In this document: positions 9,135-20,686 of the stretch, piece by piece | Layout: each line of letters starts with the position of its first letter | Numbering within the stretch: the stretch's first letter is position 1 | DNA from: Ooceraea biroi | Taxonomy: Eukaryota; Arthropoda; Insecta; Hymenoptera; Formicidae | NCBI RefSeq assembly: GCF_003672135.1 | Contig: NC_039511.1 | Span: forward strand, 7,218,464-7,282,463 | DNA length: 64,000 bases | Direction of reading: 5' to 3' | The notes under the pieces: model-generated | Seen by the model: the letters and a program-made list of their open reading frames with translations, nothing else | What the model was told of the DNA's origin: nothing | The model's database searches: none | Made by a program: the position numbers and the translations under genes

Positions 9135-12100
9135 ATGGACGAACGCGAGCTCACCGAGCTCGCCGGGCGCGTCGAGACGCTATGCGCGTACTTCGAGTGG
9201 GAACTTAAGTGCGACGAGTACCTGCGAACATTGCGGGAAGAGTGTCGTCGGGTAGAAAGCGCGCGGTCGGTTACCGAACGAATAGTCTCCGCGATCACTA
9301 AAATCGCGCGCCTGGAGGGTGTGAGGAACCGTCTGAGACGACGATTCGAGTACGTGGGTGCGGGACTCGGCGAGCAGAGTGGACTCTCCTGGACGGAGGT
9401 CGAGACGGCGTTCAGGAACCGCGTGCGCACCGGTGCGGTGGTCAACGGTGAATACATCGAGCCACGTCGATTTCTCAAGGATGCCAGGGACGTGGTGATC
9501 GAGCGCGTGCGCGGTAGCCTCGCTACGCTTAACGGTGTGAAGGTGAACACCGCGTTCAACGCCGAGTTTGTAGCGGGCGAGAAGACGGCGGTGAAAACGA
9601 TCGCCACGCGAAACCACGGACTGTTACCCACATCCGACCTTCGCGAGTGGTACGACAAGCGCGTGATGGAGATCACTCTGGCGTCTCTCGACGAATTCCA
9701 AGAGTGGGACAGTGGGTGGGCGTTGTCCAAGATACTAAACCTAACGGTAAACGTGAACAGGTACAACCCCATGCGTGCGGGATGTGTCATCGATATACCG
9801 CGCCCGATCCAAGTGAAACATGCGGTGGTCAACGTGAGATCAACGGACAACGCGTGCTTCGCGCGGGCGGTGGTCGCCGTTCTTTATCCCTGCGCTACAC
9901 ATGCGGAAAGGGCGGCGCAATATCCCGACTATGAGGCCGGTCTAGATATGACTGGTATGGATTTTCCCATGACCCTCAATCAGATCGGCAAGTTCGAGCG
10001 CAATAACGGAATATCAATAAACTGCGACGCTAATTTATCGTGCTAGCCCGCGATCCGCCGTGATCGCGGGGAGACATGCGCAGGTAGCCGGTAACGCTAT
10101 CATATAATTGGACGCCAGGTGCGACTCGCACCAATCGAGATAAAACGCAAAACGCTAACGTGCTAGCTCCTCGGTAATCTACACGGGTGAGGCTCGTATA
10201 TTCTAAAGTTCTGGAGAGGAGGAGATCGTGAGCGAGAGGCGGATCAATAAATCTCACAGGAGTAACAATTAACAAATAATATATTGAGAATATCAATGGA
10301 CAAGAATATCAGTAAACAGGTATCACCACGAGACAGCTGGTGCGTAGGCTTTCCAAGCGGACAGCAGTCACTTAAGGTTCGGCCATTCTCGCGCACGCGA
10401 CACCGTTAGGAGAACCGAACTCGCTACCGAAATCTCACGTACCAGTTGCGATGCTGAATCCCGACTCCCCTTGTGGGCTGGTAATTACGGAAGCGGGGGA
10501 ACAGTTCCCGCGAGCCCTGCGCTACTCAGCATACACGATTTCCCGGCAATCTATACGTAAATACGTCAATACGATACGCAAGCGAAAATGTCGTCGTGCG
10601 TCGAACAGGTTACCATCGGCTGCTACCGCGACGAACCTGCGACCGCCACGCAACCACGATACGATAAGTCAAGCCGGAACACAAGATCGTGACCTCAATC
10701 GTTACCGCACACCCGATACCGCAACGCAACGATGCCCAGACACAAAATTGTTACCATACTTGAAACAAGATTCGGATCGACACGATCCAACGATACGATA
10801 GACGCCGAACGATCTCTCTCGGCAACAACGGTACCCTTCGCAACACAGCGAGACGATATGCAACGATACAATACGCGATACAAAATACGCAATACTCGAC
10901 GAAAATACGCGATACAAATCTCGATACGCAATACTCGCGATACAACGGAATCGCAATATCGATACTCGAACAATACAATACGCGGTACCAACGAAAAGAC
11001 ACAATACGCGATACAAATTGACTGTAGCCGGCCACCTGAGCGGGAGGACACGATGATCCCGGTCCTCACGCCTCGTGGCGTTTCGGTAACCTCGGAATCT
11101 TTTATTACGGGCGGATTTACGGCAAGTTCTCCGGGGCCGGCGGGCCTCGAGTTTTCCGTCAGTGGCGTACTAATACGATAACAACGATAATTACACCGGG
11201 CTCGCCACCGAGACTCGAAGTGCCGCTTTACCGGGAATATATGAGTCGCCGAGCGAGGATCTTACAATATCTGGGCGCTCGTCCCGCGTTGTCTCTCGCT
11301 GTCTTTGTTGGACCCTTCGGAGTCGCTCCTTGATGTCCCGCATCGATCGCAGCCGAGCTAACAGTGTCGATCCGTGGATCGCGTCGGGAGGACCTTGCCA
11401 TTCCGTGCATCGCTCTGCGCAGCCGGATTGGTCGCAGGGTGCCGCAGCTCCGGCGCCTCGGGCCCGTCGCCTCCGCAAGCACGCCTCGATGATGATTGTT
11501 CTATTCCTTTCTCGCTGATCGGGTGGTGGTGCTGCTGACTCACCCTCTTTCGTGCGCCTTTCCTTCCCGTTCGTACCGTTCGTCTTCTGCCGGGGTAGCC
11601 AGGCCCCGACAGGAACGAAGTCAAGCAGACAATTTTTCCACCCGCTCTGGCCAGCGGGCGCGCCTCGGTACCGGGAATATTGGCGACTTCTCGCAATTGC
11701 TGACGAGCAGGTCCCCTGCTCGGTAATCAGAGGGGGCGGCAGGTGACGGCCTCAGCTGGGTATTGTGGCGGGCTACTGGCAGACCTCGGCTCCTCCCGAC
11801 TCTCCGAAACGCCTGGCCGGCCGCCTCGGGGATCCTCTCCTCTTAAGGCTGCCGGTGTCTTCCTCGCCCTCTTTTATACAATTAGTAGGCTCGGTAATCC
11901 TCTCTCGGCACTCCACAATGACACAACCGCGGATAGTAACTCTATAAAATAAAGGCTCAAACACAAGGGTAGTCGCTCCCACTCGGGCGGAAGGAACGAC
12001 TCCGGTATTCTCCCTCGGTCGAGCAATGCCCTTGTGACGGACGCCAGACGTCACGTCACAAAATGTATTCGCCGAGGATGACGGTAAAAGGCGACGGACC

Positions 12101-14905
12101 ATCGTTTCGCTGCGGCTAACCGACCACAAGCGGAATAGACACGTCAACCTGCTGTACGTGCCCGACAGCCGCGCGGAGCAGCCGGGACACTTCGCGTGGA
12201 TCAGGAATCTATCGCGCCTGGTTAGTGCACAAATCAGCAGGAAGAAGCAGCGGAAGTACAGCTGCGATTGGTGAGTTTTCATAGAAACAATTCCATACAT
12301 CATATCACATAAGTACCTATAACATCACGCAGGTGTTTACACTACTTCCTAACCGAGGAGAGGCTGTCCGCTCACACCATCGACTGTGTACGTATCAACG
12401 ACTGCGCGATAGTCCTGTCCAGCGAGGACGATAAGCTGCTAGCCTTCCGAAACTACAAGAGAAAGGAGCGCGCACCGTTCGTCGTGTAGGCGGATCTCGA
12501 GTGCACGTTGGAGAAGAATGAGCAGGCGAAGGATGCGACGGCTGGCGCGTATCAACGGCACAGGGCGTTCAGCGTGGGATACTACGTGCGTTGCGCGTAC
12601 GAGTCGTTGTCCGCGTACAGAACGCATCGCGGGGAGGACTGCGTGTCGCGGTTCGTCGGAGAGCTCGGCGAACTGGCGCTGCGCGTCAAGACGATCCTCG
12701 CGTCCAACGTGCCCATGAGGGACCTCACCCCGGAGCAGTGCGAGGAACTTCGCAACGCCGCGATGTGCCACGTGTGCGGTAAACCGTTCGCGGCTGGTGA
12801 CACCCAGGTGCACGATCACTGCCACCTAACCGGCCGCTACAGAGGCCCGGCGCACTCGACGTGCAACCTAAACTATAAGGACTCGCACGTTATCCCCGTG
12901 ATATTTCACAATCTCTCCGGCTACGACGCGCACTTCATCATCGAGGACGTGGCGAACGCCTTCGAGGGCAGTGTAGAGTTACTGCCGCTGACGAAGGAGC
13001 GGTACATCGCGTTCACGAAGAACGTCGCGAACACCGCGGACAGGTACGGAGCCAGAGCGTGCGTGAAACTGCGGTTCATAGACTCGTACAAGTTTCTCAG
13101 CGCAAGTCTCGACAAACTAGCGTCCTATCTCAACCGGAGCCACATGCGCATTCTACGTGCGGAGTTTCGGCATCTCTCCGAGGAGGATTTCCAACTCCTC
13201 ACACGGAAAGGCGTATTTCCATACGAGTACGTCAATAGCACCGAGAAACTGCATGAGACTCGTTTACCGTCGCGCGAGTCCTTCCACAGTTCGCTAACCG
13301 GCGATACGGTGGCAGATGACGATTACGCGCACGCGACAACTGTGTGGAACAGGTTCGCTATCGAGAACCTCGGACAGTACAGCGACTTGTACCTGAAAAC
13401 GAACGTTCTCCTCCTGGCGGATGTGTTTGAAAATTTTCGCGACACGTGTATACGCAGTTACGGCCTGGACCCAGCGCACTACTACACACTACCGGGCTAC
13501 ACGTGGGACGCGATGCTGCTGTACACGGGCATCGAGTTCGAGCTGCTGACGGACGTGGATATGGTGCGGTTCGTGGAGCACGGCGTGCGCGGCGGTCTGA
13601 GTCAATGCTCGCACAGATACGCACGAGCCAACAACAGATACGCACCGTCATACTATCCGTCCGAGCCATCGTCGTATCTCATGTACTAAGACGGGAATAA
13701 TCTTTACGGATGGGCCATGTGTCAGCCGTTGCCACGTGGGGAGTTTCGCTGGGTCGAGGACGTCTCGACGCTCGACGTGCAGGCGATCCCCCCGGACTCG
13801 CATACAGGGTACATCCTCGAGGTCGACCTGGAGTATCCGCGATATCTACACGACGCGCACGCGGACTTGCCGTTCTGTCCGACGCGCAAGGCACCGCCCG
13901 ACAAGCGGCAGGAAAAGCTCCTCGCGACTCTGTGCGATAAGCAGCGGTACGTTATACACTACCGCACGCTGCCAGCAATGCACGAGCCACGGCCTTCGCG
14001 TTGCGAGGATACACCGCGCGCTGGAGTTCGCGCAGTCCGCGTGGCTCCGGGACTACATCGAGCTGAACACGGCGTTTAGGACGCGTGCGACGAACGATTT
14101 CGAGAAGAACCTGTACAAGCTTATGAACAACGCCGTCTTCGGTAAGACGATGGAGAACGTTCGAAATCGCGTCGACGTGAAACTCGTGACGCGCTGAGAG
14201 GGGAGATACGATGCCGAGGCTCTTATCTCGCGTTTTAACTTCCACAGCCGAGCCGTGTTCGGGGAGAATCTCCTCGCCGTGGAACTGCAGAGGCTGAAGG
14301 CCACGTTCAACCGGCCGATATACGTGGGCATGTGCATTCTGGACATCTCGAAGATGCGCCTCTACGAGTTCCACTACGACTACATGGCCCCGCTGTACGG
14401 TGACAAGTGTCGGATCATGTACACGGACACGGACAGTCTGATATACCGCATCGAGTGCGAGGACGCGTACGCGGACATGAGGCGCGACATTGCGCGCTTC
14501 GACACGAGCGACTATCCGGCGTACAACGCGTACGACATGCCACAGCGGAACAAGAAGGTACCGGGGCTCATGAAGGATGAGAACAACGGCGCCGTCATGA
14601 CCGAATTCATCGAGCTGAGGTCGAAGATGTATGCGTTGAGGGTGTGCGAAAAGAAGGATACGAAGAAGATCAAGGGTGTGTGCAGGAACGTCGTGGGGCG
14701 AACGGTAACGTTCGACGACTACGCGCGCTGTTTGAGCGAATCGGTGGAGATGACCCGCCAACAGTCGCGCATTCAGTCGAAGCTCCATCAGGTCTACACC
14801 GTAGCGAAGACGAAGCTCGCTCTCAGCCCGTATGACGACAAGCGGTACATCGTACCCGACCGCACCAGCACCCTCCCATGGGGGCAATACGCCATTCCAC
14901 AGTAA
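9135..14905 (+). pseudogene. Protein-primed family B DNA polymerase, Polinton/adintovirus type, decayed
   Basis: It would replicate a linear virus-like element. Part 1 (9135-10034; the GTG at 9126 was rejected in favour of ATG) is the N-terminal region with NACFARAVVAVLYP; part 2 resumes at about 12062 after a 2-kb insertion. A zinc/endonuclease VII-like motif (CHVCGKPF...DHCHLTGRYRG) lies at 12765-12850. Exonuclease motifs are DLE near 12490, NLSGYDAHF near 12915 and LLLADVFE near 13410. Polymerase motifs are DGNNLYGW near 13690, KLMNNAVFGKTMENV near 14120 and YTDTDSLIY near 14420. Breaks are TAG 12487, TAA 13687, a frameshift near 13975 and TGA 14195. A probable 62-nt intron lies at 12271-12332. 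The block is much more GC-rich than its surroundings. It is an old, non-functional copy. Confidence 0.9.
10035..12061. mobile_element. Unclassified 2-kb insertion inside the polymerase gene
   Basis: Polymerase coding stops in the codons for CDAN at 10034 and resumes with the next expected residues at about 12062, so this block is inserted. AAT stands at both junctions and may be a 3-bp duplication. It has no convincing ORF. It contains a region of degenerate CGATAC/CAATACGCGATAC repeats (10790-11010), AATAAA signals near 10248 and 11948, and edges TGCTAGCC and CGTCACA that could be LTR-like. The class is unknown. Confidence 0.6.
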
Positions 14906-15915
14906 CATGCACGAGGGGAAAGCGAAAGAACACATCGTGTGTATGATACTGTATTAATTCATCGTAATAAACATATTACACTGTATTACATGTTCTTATA
15001 AATTTGCTTATAAAGTATATAACCATATATAGTATATATATATTGTGACATCCCGCGAAAATCCGGCTATCATTTTTCCTCGCAAATAGAACTTTAATGC
15101 GCCGAGTCACACGCGCGACGTCTCTCGGCATCGGCAATCGCAGCCGATACGCCATTTTGTCGGCCTGACTCCCACCCTGATCGCCTAGACAGTCATCCCA
15201 ATCCGCAGAAGGGGAGAACCCGAAGGCCCCACCACCAACCGGCCGTACCGGGGAAGGAGGAAAACTCACGCCCCACCACCAAACGGCAGGCCGCCGAATC
15301 GAGGAACCTTAGTGCAGCACTACTTCCCGTCACTCTTAACTACACTCCGGACGAGTCAGTTCCCTCCGAGTCTCGAACCTCTGCTTCTAATTCTAATTCG
15401 AACTTAGTCTAATTCTATATCTTGCCACTCTAAACTTAGTTTATTTTTATCGTCTCATTGAACTTAGTTTATTTCTATATCGTCCTATTCAAACTTAGTT
15501 TATTTCAATATCGTCTTATTCAGTTTTAGTTTATTTCTAGAAGTTATTCTACATTGTAATTGTAAACCTTTTATTATTAGAATATACCTTTTGTGTGTTA
15601 ACTCAGCGTCTTATTAACGCATACCTTTCAACCAACCGATCCCTACGCGTAAACTAAACATTAAGTGTAATCGTAACTAGTGCATTCCCGTCGAACCAAC
15701 GCACAGTGTGGATAACTCTAGTGACGTTCCTTCTCCGACACTTTCTACGATCTCGACAGTGCGGTCCTCGCACGTGGACATTGTTGAACGTGATCCCTTA
15801 CATAAGTGAACTGCCAGTGCGGTCCACGCACGCCAGTCTCGCTCACCCTCTGACACCCTCAATCCTATCAACAGCACTAGTGATTAAAGTAATTATCGAG
15901 AATCACTGGAACTAG
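14906..15915. other. Non-coding stretch with a 33-bp-scale minisatellite
   Basis: After the polymerase the sequence turns AT-rich with AATAAA near 14966. TGTGACATCCCGCG at 15046 could be an LTR start, but no matching end was found. Two near-duplicate CCCCACCACCAA phrases occur at 15224 and 15270. Four imperfect units of AACTTAGTTTATTTCTATAT lie at about 15400-15540. Confidence 0.5.
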
Positions 15916-16389
15916 ATGCCGAAAACGAGACGAGGAGAAAAGAAGCACCGTGCGCGACGCTTGCTTCAAAACCTTTCCAAGTTTCTTTACGAAACACCAA
16001 GCGCCGATATTTTATCATATTACGGTGTCGAACCTTGCTATATCGATCCTGAATACGAACAACTATTTCAGACACGTGTACCGTCCGAAAGCATACAGCC
16101 GCGTTGCGATAATAATAATAATCCCGCTGTAGCGCGACCCGCAAAACCGCGAGTGATTAGTAATTCCGCGTGCACCTACCGAGTGAGTATAATTAGGAAC
16201 GTAAATAAGAGCAAAGGAGAAGAGGACACGTGGTCGACGAGGTTAACCCCGATCTCGCACAAAGTACGATATCCGCTGTGCCAAGACATCCCCGAGGACG
16301 ACCCTCGACGAAACCATTACAATAGACTGGCGCAAGAAAGCAAGGTGCAGAGCTGGATCGAGAACAATCAGGAACATTCTAGTAAGTAA
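15916..16389 (+). CDS. Unrecognised basic ORF
   Basis: A 157-codon ORF with an ATG. The N-terminus is strongly basic (MPKTRRGEKKHRARRLLQN), followed by a region with several Tyr and Pro and a poly-Asn stretch (NNNN near residue 69). I recognise no domain. It ends at the edge of a tandem-repeat tract. It may be a coding gene of a decayed mobile or virus-like element, given its position between the polymerase and the Cys-rich ORF on the same strand, but this is inference. No GT...AG intron could be demonstrated. Confidence 0.35.
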   Translation: MPKTRRGEKKHRARRLLQNLSKFLYETPSADILSYYGVEPCYIDPEYEQLFQTRVPSESIQPRCDNNNNPAVARPAKPRVISNSACTYRVSIIRNVNKSKGEEDTWSTRLTPISHKVRYPLCQDIPEDDPRRNHYNRLAQESKVQSWIENNQEHSSK

Positions 16390-16499
16390 AATTACTGTCG
16401 CAGCATGATTTCATTCCTACTAGAATTATATATATATTTGTCGTTTTAATACCAAAATATTATTTTTGTTATTCTTTTTACTCCACTTTAGTATTAGAT

Positions 16500-16870
16500 A
16501 TTATTAACCGATCATTATAAAGTGAGAAGAATCATAATTGATCCATCGTCGCAATCATCTTAATGACTTGTTAATGGAATTGTTTGTTCAAAGTCAAAAG
16601 TGAAGGGAACTACAATTGATTATTAACGAAATCATTTATCTAAACTGGAAGTGAAAGGCAGAGCTAATTACTTGTGTCATAATCAACCTAATGAAATTTT
16701 AATGGAACTGTGTCTGAAATCAATGAGAAAGGAATGACAATTAGTCACTAATGGAACTATTTACCTAATTCAAAGGAGAAAGCTAGAGTTAATTACCTAT
16801 CGTCACAATCAATTTAGTGGATTGTTAATAGAATTGTTTGTCGAAATCCATAAGTGAAAGGGACCATAGG
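16500..16870. repeat. 127-bp degenerate tandem repeat
   Basis: Three spaced copies of a phrase like TCGTCACAATCATCTTAATG start near 16545, 16672 and 16799, a period of about 127 bp. Each unit looks internally doubled into monomers of about 63 bp that share GTGAAAGG and TAATGGAA blocks. The last unit runs into the following ORF. Confidence 0.7.
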
Positions 16871-16883
16871 AAAACATCGTGCA

Positions 16884-17321
16884 ATGTGCCGTGGAATTAT
16901 ACGACAAAACGGTTCCACCCAGCTCGTGAACCCAGTTGTCGAATATCAACGTCGAACTGCAGTTGTCTCGTGCATGAAATACACCGCGTATTTGCTTGAT
17001 TTCAGTCGAATCCTGATTTGCGAAAGGTGCCTCAATAATTTCAGCGAAATCCCTTACCCTGAGGGACAATATCCCACGCGTATTTCGAAACACGACTTGT
17101 ACGTCGGATTTAACCGTCACGTCCCTACGTGTGAATTGTGTCGCACGAATCTCGCAACATACGCCCCGTTTTACACTTGCGACAATTGCTCGGACAACTA
17201 TCTCGAACTCATTGAACAACTACGGGATACCGGTGAGAGCATTTACGAACTACCTGACCCAACTGTGATTCGTTTTCAAGGTGATTACATGGGTAGGGCC
17301 TCACCCTCGACCGACCAGTAG
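16884..17321 (+). CDS. Cys-rich ORF with three CxxC pairs
   Basis: Starting at the first ATG (16884; the frame is open from 16854 with GTG), the ORF encodes about 145 residues. It has CERC (about residue 52), CELC (about 86) and CDNC (about 100), a zinc-ribbon-like pattern, with conserved-looking context RILICERCLNNF and YTCDNCSDNYLEL. I do not recognise the family. It is followed by a GC-rich junction into the Helitron-like gene, so the C-terminus may be altered. Association with the polymerase block is inference. Confidence 0.4.
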   Translation: MCRGIIRQNGSTQLVNPVVEYQRRTAVVSCMKYTAYLLDFSRILICERCLNNFSEIPYPEGQYPTRISKHDLYVGFNRHVPTCELCRTNLATYAPFYTCDNCSDNYLELIEQLRDTGESIYELPDPTVIRFQGDYMGRASPSTDQ

Positions 17322-17455
17322 ACGCGTCTTCCTCGCGAATAACCTTGATCGCGGGTATCCCCGGGTAGAGTTTCGCGACTCCGCGACCCGTAATAGCGAT
17401 CGTGTCCCGTCTACGGCCAGACTCGCCCTCTCGTGGCACTGACCCGGCGCGACGT

Positions 17456-19617
17456 AACACATACTCCAAAGTATAAGCAACTGTCTGATCATGTGTTAAA
17501 AGTGTTACAAGCAGATCTCAAGGATGTTGTTCTTTTTGTGATTGATGAAGTGTCAATGATATCTAATTTGACTTTAATGTATATACATCTTCGATTGTCT
17601 GAAATATTTAATACCAATGATTGTGAAGACGGTTGGTTCGGTCGAAAGCACATTCTTTTATTTGGCGATCTGCCTATTTTTGTACGATTACCAAATGACA
17701 CAATTAATAAATGTATCGGTTCTTTATTTGCTGTTAATTTGTGGACTACATTATTAGATTATGGTGAGTTGACGATCAATATGCGTCAGCAAGGGGATGA
17801 CTCTTATCGACAGTTGTTGTCAAGAATTCGTATTGGTTTATTGACAAAGTCTGATTGCGAGATTCTTGAAAATAGACAAATATCATTTAAAGATGATTCT
17901 TCTGAATTTGGATTAAACGAATTATGTAATTTTATTAATGATTTTTCGTTGGACATTGTTCAACAAAAGAAGCAGAAGTAATTACTCTTTATTGCTTACT
18001 CGTCATATGTGTGATGTTCTTAATGCTGCAATGTTAAATCGCATTGCTTCGAAAGAGATATTATTAATTGCCGAAGACACGATTGACTGTATATCATATC
18101 TGAGAAAGAAAGTATCAAAAGTATTATCGAATAATGATGATGATAATTCTAAAACTGGACTTTAAAAAGAAATTGCAATTAAGATTGGAGCAAAAGTTAT
18201 GATAAGGCGTAATATTGATGCTACTTTAGGTCTTGTGAATGGTACAATAGCTAAGGTAATATCAGTTGTACAAGATACGTCTACCGATGATGTAGAAAAA
18301 ATAAAGCTTCTTTTACCATCAGGATTAGAATATTTAATTGAAAGAGTGAGCGTTAAATTTGAAGTGGTGGATAGAGCGTTTGTTATTAGAAAACAATTTC
18401 CATTGTGTCTGAGTTATGGAATCACCATTCATAAAAGTCAAGGATTGAGCTTACAAAGTGCTATTATGGACATAGGCAACTCTATATTTAATTGTGGTCA
18501 AGTTTATGCTGCATTATCACGAGTAACCTCTCTAAAAGAGTTGCATTTAATTAACTATGATCCTTCGTCAGTAATAGCTGATGAAAAAGCTATTAGGGAA
18601 TATAATCGACCAAGAAATCAGTACAAACCAGAAACAGAAATAATTACTGTTGCAAAAGAACGTTATCGCAAAGTGAAAGATGTTCCATGGGCATTGTCAA
18701 AAGTAAGTGCTTCAATTCAAGAGAATTATCAAAATAAAAAATTACGGCAAAATGTTGCTTGGGTTTTACATGGTTTACAAAATACAGACAATGTCTCGTG
18801 TTATGCAAATGCAGCATTACAATGTCTAATGCATTTAAATTCCATTAGAAAACAATTGTTTAATTGTAATAAATCAGATGTTTTAAGAATGTTGCTGCAT
18901 CGTTATGAAAATGGAATGTGCAATTTGAATACATATGCAGTACGGCAATATTTAGAAGAACCGTTTTCAATAAATGTAAAACGTGATGTATTCAAGTTTC
19001 TTACAATCCTGTGCACAAAATATGATTGTATAAGACAACTAGTAGAGCATCAAGTAACTTCTACTAGTCGATGTAAATCTTGTGATTATACTACTAGTCG
19101 ATGTAAATTTTGTGATTATACAAAGGAGTTTACTTGTAAGGATGTAGTTATTTCCATACCTATTACCAATTTGGGGAAAAAAGCTATAATCTTAACGATT
19201 TATTAAATGTTACATTTTCATATTGGTGTCAATCAGATAATGGGTCATGCGAGAAGTGTACAGGATATGATATTTTGTTTAAAAATAAAGTAACAGTAAC
19301 GAAAGATATAGTTATTATTCGTTTAGTATTATTTTCATCCCAAGATGATAAAATGGTGAAAGCAATATGTAAATTTAATATACATACTATTCCTACAACT
19401 AAAGTTTTAATAGCTGGACAAATGTATAAGTTTATAAATGCTATATTTCATAGTGGTTTATGTACATATTGAGGATAGTCATTATACGAGTATATGTAGA
19501 GAAGAAATGTCTAGTAATTGGATTGAAGCTAATGATGCACAAATTAAAAAAAGACAATGGCCTAGAGGTGCTAAAGATATTTATATATTATTCTTACAAA
19601 ACCTTAATAGTAAATAA
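17456..19617 (+). pseudogene. Helitron-like PIF1 helicase-USP fusion, copy 1 (5' truncated)
   Basis: The helicase half lacks Walker A because the copy starts within the domain. Walker B is VIDEVSM, and late helicase motifs are ITIHKSQGLSLQ and GQVYAALSRVTSL. After RQNVAWVLHG the frame continues into a ubiquitin-specific protease: Cys box NVSCYANAALQCL (about 18800), zinc-like CKSCDY, and after a frameshift near 19200 the His box HYTSICRE (about 19485). It ends at 19617 next to AATAAA. Breaks relative to copy 2 are a 25-bp deletion near 17667, an indel near 17960, an in-frame TAA at 18163 (shared with copy 2) and an extra TTSRCKFCDY repeat. PIF1-type helicases are the Helitron replication helicases; the fused USP would remove ubiquitin. 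Confidence 0.85.
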
Positions 19618-19786
19618 ATATATTTAACGTATTGCTTATAATATAGACATATAAGTGATTATGAATTAAGGACTTTTAATAAAAATCTGATTGACATTTG
19701 ATCATGTAATAATTATAAATACTTTCACTATTTTTACATACATCTGTTTATGGCATTCATCTCCTCATATATTATAAAAAAGAAAG

Positions 19787-20040
19787 ATGCTTCACACTAC
19801 AAAATGTGTTAAATTACAACAAAATTACCTTTTTCAAAAAAGGTACAACAAACGCGCCAAGTATACGCGCCCGAAGTTCTTTCAAGAAAGAACTCTACGC
19901 GCCCAAAGTTCTTTCAAAAAAGAACTCTACGCGCCTGAAATTCTTTCAAAAAAGAACTCTACAAAACTAATGATTTCAACAAATTGCGCCAACTACAATG
20001 GGTATTTATGCAAACTACAAAATCTATTACTTTTTAAACG
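19787..20040 (+). repeat. 3' palindromic module of the PIF1-USP element, copy 1
   Basis: It lies about 170 bp after the USP stop. It contains the hairpin ACCTTTTTCAAAAAAGGT, then three units of about 31 bp built on GAACTCTACGCGCCCGAAGT and carrying the palindrome AGTTCTTTCAAGAAAGAACT, and ends with GGGTATTTATGCAAA. The same module follows copy 2 in the same relative orientation (47932-48112) and occurs alone at 21708-21925. Confidence 0.8.
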
Positions 20041-20048
20041 CCGATTTT

Positions 20049-20190
20049 GGCCGATATTCATTCTTGATTCTTATTAAGACCATCTTAAGTACAATCATAA
20101 GATATTTGAAACCAATCACACAGCCGTATTAGCATCTTAAGACATTATTTCAGATCGTCTGGAAATAAGAACGGACTATGAATACTGGCC
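20049..20190. mobile_element. GGCCGATATTCAT-ended MITE, copy 1
   Basis: A 142-bp element with inverted ends GGCCGATATTCAT and ATGAATACTGGCC and a second internal inverted block (TTAAGACCATCTTAA). TTT lies on both sides. The same family is at 22658-22802. Confidence 0.75.
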
Positions 20191-20229
20191 TTTGATATTA
20201 AGCAGATATTTAAGGAGATAATAATATAT

Positions 20230-20577
20230 TGTTATGTCCAGGTTGGCCACCCGACATAACGAAGAACCGGTCAGTTACCGATTAGCTGAGCGTCGTCGGA
20301 TCGGCTGCTGGAAGAAGACGCGAGTCTCCTGGCGACTCGTCGCCAGGAGAAATAAACAAACAAGAAAGAGACAGATTCGGACGTGAGATTGACATCGACG
20401 GACGTGTATCGCATTCCGCTCTCATTATAATAAATCTCTATCGTTCTTTCATAAGAGTGTTGTTTTATTCGGTGCGCGAGTGTCTCCGCGGGTGAGTGCA
20501 AGCGAGCGCGAGTGCGAGCGTGCGTGTCGAGCGAAATCCGCCGCCCGGACATAACATTTTGGGGGCTCGTCCGGGAT
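20230..20577 (+). mobile_element. Retroelement LTR with tRNA-Pro type primer-binding site
   Basis: The LTR (20230-20556, 327 bp) begins TGTTATGTCC and ends GGACATAACA, with AATAAA signals near 20351 and 20429. Three bases later, 20560-20577 reads TGGGGGCTCGTCCGGGAT, the 18-nt primer-binding sequence complementary to the 3' end of tRNA-Pro used by several vertebrate retroviruses. This marks a 5' LTR. No second LTR and no recognisable gag-pol follow; the fold-back element at 21121 lies 540 bp downstream. Confidence 0.85.
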
Positions 20578-20686
20578 TGGATCGACGAGCGATGTACGAC
20601 GACGATAATGGATCTGAGGAAGCAACGAGCGACGATCACGATGCACTCTCCGAGGAGGATCCGCGGGCAGATGCTGTGGGAACGTG

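Noticed and set aside
8912..9850. Antisense ORF of 312 codons
   Set aside because: Shadow of the polymerase N-terminal frame; Ser/Arg/Thr-rich without motifs.
13952..14935. Long antisense ORF of 327 codons opposite the polymerase
   Set aside because: It mirrors the GC-rich polymerase coding frame and has His/Arg/Val-rich composition with no domain. GC-rich coding DNA often leaves the opposite strand open.
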